A DNA stretch of 10,323 nt from an uncultured bacterium (GTDB lineage: Bacteria > Bacillota > Clostridia > Oscillospirales > Ruminococcaceae), in the NCBI GenBank assembly GCA_934845495.1, contig CAKWRB010000033.1:1-10323 (forward strand). Reading direction: 5' to 3'. The notes below the pieces were generated by a model. The model did no database searches. It saw only the letters and a program-made list of their open reading frames with translations, and was not told where the DNA came from. Position numbers and translations under genes: made by a program. Positions 6,267 through 10,323 of the stretch are shown in pieces; position 1 is the stretch's first letter, and each line of letters starts with the position of its first letter.

Positions 6267-6305
6267 GGGGAACCCTCTCTTTCAGTAAAACATCATGCCG
6301 GCAGA

Positions 6306-8498
6306 TTACCGGCGGGGGCCTCTGCCGCTCCGGGCACCGAGCTTCTGGCCCTTTTCCGGGCGGGGCTTACGGGTTGTGCCGGCAGGGATAAAGTCCACAT
6401 TGCCGGCGGATACATCGCAGGCTACCACCTGCACCCGGATGGGATCACCCACGATGTAGGTGCGTCCGGTGGCGGCATTCTGCAGGATCACCTTGGACTG
6501 GGTATCGTACTCGCCCTCGGGCATATCCTCCATGCGGATCAGGCCCTCGACGGTGTTGGGCAGCTCCACATAGACACCGTGGGGTGCAATGGAGGAGATC
6601 ATGCCGTCCAGCTCCTCGCCCAGGAACTGCTTCATGTATTCGGCCTTGTAGCAGTCCTCGCAGTCCCGCTCCACGGCCATAGCGCGCACTTCCTGCATAC
6701 TGGTCTTTTCGGCGGCCTCGCTTACAAAGGTGCGGTACCGCTTCTCGATGTTCTCACGCTTCATACCGGTGAGGTAGGCCGACATGATCCGATGGATCAG
6801 CAGGTCGGGGTACCGGCGGATAGGCGAAGTGAAGTGAGAGTACTTCTCGATCACCAGGCCGAAGTGGCCGATGTTGTTGGCAGAGTACTGGGCCTTAGCC
6901 ATCGAGCGCAGAATGCTGTTGTTGACGATCAGCTCATACTTGGTGCCCCGGGCCTTGTGCAGGATATGGTAGAGGGCCAACGGGGTCACGCCCTTCTTGA
7001 GCTCGCTGATGTCAAATCCGATCTCGGACATGCTCTGCTCGAATACCTCGATTTTCTCCGAGGGCGGGTTGTCGTGCACCCGGAACAGGAAGGGCAGCTC
7101 ATGCTCCAGGCCAAAGCTGGCTGCGGCGGTGTTCGCCAGCAGCATGAACTCCTCGATCATATTCTCGCTCAGGCCGCTGTGCCGGGGCTGAATGTCCACA
7201 GCCATGCCGTTCTGATCCAGAATGATCTTGGACTCGCTGGATTCCAGATCCAGGCCGCCCCGCTCGTCCCGGTTTCGGATCAGCTTGCCGAACAGCTCCT
7301 TCATATCCTGCAGGGTGGGGAGCACCTGCTCGTACTTCTTCTGGATCCCGGCCGAAGCAGTGCCATCAAAGAGGGAGTTGATCTCCACATAGACACCCTT
7401 GAGCGCCGAACGGATCAGAGTCTTTTCAAAGCGGTAGGAGGTCATGTGGCCCTCCTGATCCAGCTGCATGATGGCGGAGAAGGCCAGACGGTCCTCGCCC
7501 TCGTTCAGTGAACAGATGCCGTTGGAGAGCTCCTTGGGCAGCATGGGAATGACCGAGCTGGCATAGTAGACCGAGGTTCCTCGGGAATAGGCGTCCTGGT
7601 CGATGGGGGAACCGTCGGTGACATAGTAGCTTACATCGGCGATGTGTACCCCCAGCTCATAGCCGGTTTCGGTGCGGGTCAGCGAGATGGCATCATCGAT
7701 ATCCTTGGTGTCGGCCGAGTCGATGGTGAAGATGATGCGGTCCCGGAGGTCCAGGCGCTGAGCCTTTTCCTTTTCATGGATGCCGGCCTTATCGATGGCG
7801 GCAGCCTCTGCCAGGGCCTCAACCGAAAACTCGGTGGGGACACCGGCGGCGGCGATGATGGCCGAGGTGCAGTTCTTGGCCAGCTCAGCATCACCGAAGT
7901 CCTCAAGGATCATGGCCTTGTGGTCGAAGTGGCTCAGGCCGCCCCGCACCAGCTCACAGCGGACCTTGTGGCCCTCCTTGGGCTTAAGGCCGTCGTCCTT
8001 GTAGACGCCGATGGGGAACCGGGCGCCCTTATCGGGCATGACATCCAGGAAACCGCCGTTTCTCTGCACCACACCGATGAAGATGAAGGGGGCCTCCTCC
8101 ACGATCTTGGTCACCTCGCCCTCGGTGCGGCCGTTGCGGTCCTTGCGCAGCCGCAGCAGAACGGTATCTCCGGGCATGGCGCCCATCATCCGGCGGCCGG
8201 CGATGAACACATCCTCCTCGCCCTCCTCGGGCTTGGCAAAGCCGAAGGTGGGGTTGACCTTGACCACCACAGCCTTGACCAGGGCATCCGGCTTTTCGGC
8301 CAGCATCAGCTTATCATCCTTTTCCCGGAGCTCGCCCCGGGCAATCATAGCGGCAATAATCCGGTCAAATTCCGGACGGTCTTCCCGGCGCAGGCGGATG
8401 GCCTTGCCGATGTCCTTGCGGGTGACATATCCGCCTGCCTGGCGGAATGCGGACTTGATCTTGGGCTTCAGGTTGGTGTTTGACTTGTTGTTTGTCAT
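6306..8498 (-). CDS. rnr: Ribonuclease R (3'-5' exoribonuclease)
   Basis: RNase R degrades structured RNA from the 3' end and takes part in mRNA turnover and tmRNA-linked quality control. The 730 residues hold, in order: an N-terminal winged-helix-like region (about 12-60), cold-shock OB domains (about 75-190, with NPTFGFAKPEE and EEDVFIAG), the RNB catalytic domain (about 250-575), an S1 domain (about 625-705, with GMISSIAPHGVYVEL), and a basic tail (RKPRPEKGQKLGARSGRGPRR region) that is common in RNase R. Catalytic aspartates D260, D266, D268 and D269 lie in the segment 259-271, and FTSPIRRYPDL is at 556-566. The ATG at 8498 has AGAGG 14 bases upstream, a rather long spacing. secG followed by rnr is a known Firmicute order; smpB, often the next gene, is absent here. 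It is expressed from its own extended -10 promoter. Confidence 0.97.
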   Translation of the reverse strand: MTNNKSNTNLKPKIKSAFRQAGGYVTRKDIGKAIRLRREDRPEFDRIIAAMIARGELREKDDKLMLAEKPDALVKAVVVKVNPTFGFAKPEEGEEDVFIAGRRMMGAMPGDTVLLRLRKDRNGRTEGEVTKIVEEAPFIFIGVVQRNGGFLDVMPDKGARFPIGVYKDDGLKPKEGHKVRCELVRGGLSHFDHKAMILEDFGDAELAKNCTSAIIAAAGVPTEFSVEALAEAAAIDKAGIHEKEKAQRLDLRDRIIFTIDSADTKDIDDAISLTRTETGYELGVHIADVSYYVTDGSPIDQDAYSRGTSVYYASSVIPMLPKELSNGICSLNEGEDRLAFSAIMQLDQEGHMTSYRFEKTLIRSALKGVYVEINSLFDGTASAGIQKKYEQVLPTLQDMKELFGKLIRNRDERGGLDLESSESKIILDQNGMAVDIQPRHSGLSENMIEEFMLLANTAAASFGLEHELPFLFRVHDNPPSEKIEVFEQSMSEIGFDISELKKGVTPLALYHILHKARGTKYELIVNNSILRSMAKAQYSANNIGHFGLVIEKYSHFTSPIRRYPDLLIHRIMSAYLTGMKRENIEKRYRTFVSEAAEKTSMQEVRAMAVERDCEDCYKAEYMKQFLGEELDGMISSIAPHGVYVELPNTVEGLIRMEDMPEGEYDTQSKVILQNAATGRTYIVGDPIRVQVVACDVSAGNVDFIPAGTTRKPRPEKGQKLGARSGRGPRR

Positions 8499-8562
8499 AT
8501 TTCTGTATATTACCTCTTATTCTTTCATTGCGATTTTTTACTCATTTCAATTCACAATTCTT

Positions 8563-8595
8563 ATTATAACACAGCCGGTGGCTCTGGCAAGAGCC
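8563..8595 (-). promoter_or_regulatory. rnr promoter with a palindrome over the -35
   Basis: On the minus strand TTGCCA (8585-8590), a 16-base spacer and a perfect TATAAT (8563-8568) with TG one base upstream form a strong extended -10 promoter, 65 bases before the rnr start. A perfect inverted repeat, GGCTCT-4-AGAGCC (8580-8595), covers the -35 and could be an operator or a minor hairpin. Confidence 0.75.
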
Positions 8596-8624
8596 CTGGA
8601 CCGCTTCTCATGTAAAATGCCGGT

Positions 8625-8663
8625 ATAAAAGAAATTGCTACCCCGTTTCATACGGGATAGCAA
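8625..8663 (-). terminator. Intrinsic terminator after secG
   Basis: A 12-base stem with one mismatch (arms 8635-8646 and 8652-8663) and a 5-base loop is followed on the minus strand by TTTCTTTTATA. It starts 18 bases after the secG stop, making secG an independent transcript. A shorter T run on the other side (8667-8670) may allow weak activity on the plus strand. Confidence 0.85.
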
Positions 8664-8681
8664 CGCTTTTGGCAAATTGGA

Positions 8682-8930
8682 TTACAGATAGATGGTTGCT
8701 GCCAGAACTGCCAGCGCTACAACACACATCGCAATGCCCGAGAACTTGGAAATCATCGAGAGCTGTGCGTCCATTGTCTTGGTGCGGCCACGGTCGTAGG
8801 TGCCCTCGTTCATCGAGCCGCCCAGAGCGCCGCCCAGGTTGGTCTTGTGCTCCTGCAGGGTAACCGAAATCACAACGACCAGACCAAAGAAGATCAGCAG
8901 TACGCCGCCGATTATCTCAAAAATGCTCAT
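8682..8930 (-). CDS. secG: Preprotein translocase subunit SecG
   Basis: SecG is the small accessory subunit of the SecYEG channel that exports proteins across the cytoplasmic membrane. The 82 residues form the usual two-helix hairpin. Membrane segment one is at about 4-25 (IFEIIGGVLLIFFGLVVVIS). A polar, glycine-rich cytoplasmic loop follows (LQEHKTNLGGALGGS, about 25-39). Membrane segment two is at about 62-81. The QEHKxxxLGGA-like loop is the family signature. The ATG at 8930 has GGAGG eight bases upstream; a longer frame to 8957 would put that site inside the gene. It has its own promoter and terminator, and rnr follows as in many Firmicutes. The loop has an unusually acidic and basic stretch (NEGTYDRGRTKTMD), normal for Clostridia as far as I can judge. 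Confidence 0.95.
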   Translation of the reverse strand: MSIFEIIGGVLLIFFGLVVVISVTLQEHKTNLGGALGGSMNEGTYDRGRTKTMDAQLSMISKFSGIAMCVVALAVLAATIYL

Positions 8931-8972
8931 TTTATATTCCTCCGATAGACTATTCACAAATCAGCATATAAC

Positions 8973-9001
8973 ACTATACCATATTTTTTGTATCAGTGCA
9001 A
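8973..9001 (-). promoter_or_regulatory. secG promoter
   Basis: On the minus strand TTGCAC (8996-9001), a 17-base spacer and TATAGT (8973-8978), with TG one base before the -10, form a good extended -10 promoter, about 43 bases upstream of the secG start. Confidence 0.7.
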
Positions 9002-9010
9002 GGTTTATTT

Positions 9011-9104
9011 GCGGTGTGATGCGCCTTTGCGCGCATATTTCCCCGGATTGGGCACAAACTACCTTTGCCCGCCGTCTGTGGCGACTGGCTGTACAGGGCG
9101 GGTC
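9011..9104. other. Hairpin-rich spacer between the topoisomerase gene and secG; possible small RNA
   Basis: No gene is visible here, but three inverted repeats follow one another. ATGCGC/GCGCAT lies at 9019-9024 and 9031-9036. GGGC-AC-AAA/TTTGCCC lies at 9050-9058 and 9064-9070. GCCCGCC-GT-CTGT/ACAG-GGCGGGT lies at 9067-9079 and 9093-9103. The second and third share 9067-9070, so they cannot form together. On the plus strand the series runs into a strong terminator. A weak plus-strand promoter (TTCACA 8953-8958, 16 bases, TATACC 8975-8980) would give an RNA of about 150 bases. I found no tRNA, SRP RNA or tmRNA signature on either strand. Whether it is transcribed as an RNA is an inference. 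Confidence 0.35.
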
Positions 9105-9137
9105 AGAGCCGGAGAGCTATATCTCTGGCTCTTTTTT
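9105..9137 (+). terminator. Plus-strand intrinsic terminator facing the end of the topoisomerase gene
   Basis: AGAGCCGGAG (9105-9114) pairs with CTCTGGCTCT (9123-9132), with one G-T wobble, over an 8-base loop. Six T follow at 9132-9137. The T run is on the plus-strand side only; on the minus strand the hairpin is followed by GACCCGCC, so it would be a poor terminator for the topoisomerase transcript. No plus-strand protein gene lies upstream of it. Confidence 0.65.
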
Positions 9138-9146
9138 CTGCGCCCG

Positions 9147-10322
9147 CTATGCCAGGGTCAGCTGCTCGGTGGCATCGCCGTCCTTGGGCAGGGCACCGGC
9201 GCCAGGCAGGGTGCGTACCGTGTAGCGCTTGGGGTCGGCGAAGTTGCCCTGGTAGAGCTGTGCCGAGGCCAGAAGCTGCTTTTTCTTCAGCGCCATCACT
9301 GCCACGCCCTGGCTGTCCTTGGTGACCTTGGCCGGGATCAGGCCGGAATGCACCAGGAGCATCCGGGTATCGGTGGAGGTGAACAGCAGCTCCTGCTCGC
9401 CGATCAGGTGCAGCACCTGAACCAGCCGGGACTTATCGCTGTAAGCCCTTGCCAGCTTGCGGCGGCGGGTCTTGGTGGCATAGGCCGAAAGCGGCACCCT
9501 TGCCACCTTGCCGTTTTCAAAGGCAAAGAGCAGGTCGCCCTGGTAGTCGGTGGTCACCACCATGCACACCGGAGTCTCCCCTGCATCCATGCCCAGCTTG
9601 GCCGGCAGGTAATCGCCCAGCACACTGGCCTTGGTGTCGTCAAAGTCGGCTGCTGTGGTCTTGTAGACCTGGAACTGGTCGGTGAAGAACAGCAGCTCGC
9701 TGCGGTTGGTGGCCGCAACCTCCTGGATGATGCTGTCCCCTTCCTTGAGCTTCTGCTCTCCGCTCATGCGCAGCGACTGATTGGTGATCTTTTTGAAGTA
9801 GCCCTCCCGGGTGAAGAAGAGGTTCACCGGGTAATCGGGTGTGTCGTCCTCCTCGACCTCCTGGGGCTCGTCGCTCGGGAAAATGAGAATGCTCTTCCGG
9901 GGCTGGCTGTACTTCTTGATGACCTGGCGCAGCTCCGAAATGATCACCGAGCGAATCTTCCGCCGGCTCTGCAGAATGGCCTCCATCTCAGCGATGTCCT
10001 TTTCCAGCTCGTCGATCTCGTCGGTGCGCTTCAGGATATACTCCCGGTTGAGCTGGCGCAGGCGGATCTCCGCCACGAACTCGGCCTGGATCTCATCGAT
10101 GCCAAAGCCGATCATCAGGTTGGGAACCACCTCTCGCTCCTCCTCGGTCTCCCGCACGATGCGGATGGCCTTGTCGATGTCCAGCAGGATCTTTTCCAGA
10201 CCGCGGAGCAGGTGCAGCTTTTCCTTTTTCTTGTTGAGGTCAAAGAAGATGCGCCGCTTGACGCAGTCCTCCCGGAAGGCGATCCATTCGCCCAACAGCT
10301 CCCGCACACCCATCACCTTGGG
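9147..10322 (-). CDS. parC: Type II DNA topoisomerase subunit A, ParC-like, C-terminal part (5' end outside the window)
   Basis: The A subunit of a type II topoisomerase (topoisomerase IV or gyrase) cuts and passes duplex DNA, relieving supercoils or unlinking chromosomes. Only the last 391 residues are here; the catalytic tyrosine region lies beyond the right edge. Visible first is the tower/coiled-coil end of the breakage-reunion core: PKVMGVRELLGEW, then about 90 residues of charged helix, then the primary dimer-gate segment around FGIDEIQAEFVAEIRLRQLN. After about residue 155 comes a C-terminal beta-pinwheel domain of repeated blades (EGYFKKITNQSLRMSGEQK, SELLFFTDQFQVYKT, DLLFAFENGKVARVPLSAY). 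I see no GyrA box (QRRGGKG-like) in this domain, which favours a ParC-type decatenase over true GyrA. No T-rich terminator is visible after its TAG stop. Family certain; ParC versus GyrA likely but not proven. Confidence 0.85.
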   Translation of the reverse strand, partial: PKVMGVRELLGEWIAFREDCVKRRIFFDLNKKKEKLHLLRGLEKILLDIDKAIRIVRETEEEREVVPNLMIGFGIDEIQAEFVAEIRLRQLNREYILKRTDEIDELEKDIAEMEAILQSRRKIRSVIISELRQVIKKYSQPRKSILIFPSDEPQEVEEDDTPDYPVNLFFTREGYFKKITNQSLRMSGEQKLKEGDSIIQEVAATNRSELLFFTDQFQVYKTTAADFDDTKASVLGDYLPAKLGMDAGETPVCMVVTTDYQGDLLFAFENGKVARVPLSAYATKTRRRKLARAYSDKSRLVQVLHLIGEQELLFTSTDTRMLLVHSGLIPAKVTKDSQGVAVMALKKKQLLASAQLYQGNFADPKRYTVRTLPGAGALPKDGDATEQLTLA

Positions 10323-10323
10323 C

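Noticed and set aside
6171..8483. Long plus-strand open frames opposite rnr
   Set aside because: They are antisense shadows of rnr, whose catalytic motifs and domain order are complete on the minus strand.

Overview
The window is a stretch of GC-rich chromosome from a Gram-positive bacterium of the Clostridia. The best guess is a gut Ruminococcaceae/Oscillospiraceae lineage (Faecalibacterium, Gemmiger or Subdoligranulum type). This rests on the gene content (cdaA-cdaR, ispD-ispF and secG-rnr, all in Firmicute style), on strong GGAGG ribosome binding sites, and on AT-rich promoters between GC-rich genes. The organism is inferred from gene content, not from a database match. Every convincing protein gene lies on the minus strand, so transcription runs from base 10323 towards base 1. 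Nearly all the sequence is core housekeeping. I see no insertion sequence, integrase, phage gene, CRISPR array, tRNA or rRNA.

In order of transcription: the 3' part of a type II topoisomerase A subunit (ParC-like, 9147-10322) enters from the right edge. A 216-base spacer follows, holding several hairpins, a plus-strand terminator and the secG promoter. secG (8682-8930) encodes a small Sec translocon membrane protein and ends at its own terminator. rnr (6306-8498) has a clear extended -10 promoter and probably heads an operon with an ArsC/Spx-family thioredoxin-fold protein (5907-6266) and a two-cysteine aspartate/glutamate racemase-family protein (5179-5880). That operon is closed by a terminator at 5131-5165.

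The next unit starts at an extended -10 promoter flanked by interleaved inverted repeats. It carries ispD (4311-5000) and ispF (3820-4314), which overlap by four bases and supply two steps of the MEP isoprenoid pathway. A small DUF3343-like gene (3484-3711) follows, probably on the same transcript. A strong bidirectional terminator (3426-3480) ends the unit.

The last unit is cdaA (2339-3244), which makes the second messenger cyclic di-AMP, overlapping cdaR (1093-2352), its membrane-anchored YbbR-domain partner. After cdaR comes an intrinsic terminator and then, only 24 bases later, the start of a COG2509-type FAD-dependent oxidoreductase (69-998). That gene is interrupted by an in-frame TAA, yet the same frame continues beyond it with a recognisable family motif to the window edge. 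It is therefore either a recent pseudogene or carries a sequence error next to a run of eight G.

I find no obviously new multi-gene system. The points most worth a second look are the in-frame stop, the structured spacer between the topoisomerase gene and secG, the leader terminator before the oxidoreductase, and the interleaved repeats at the ispD promoter.
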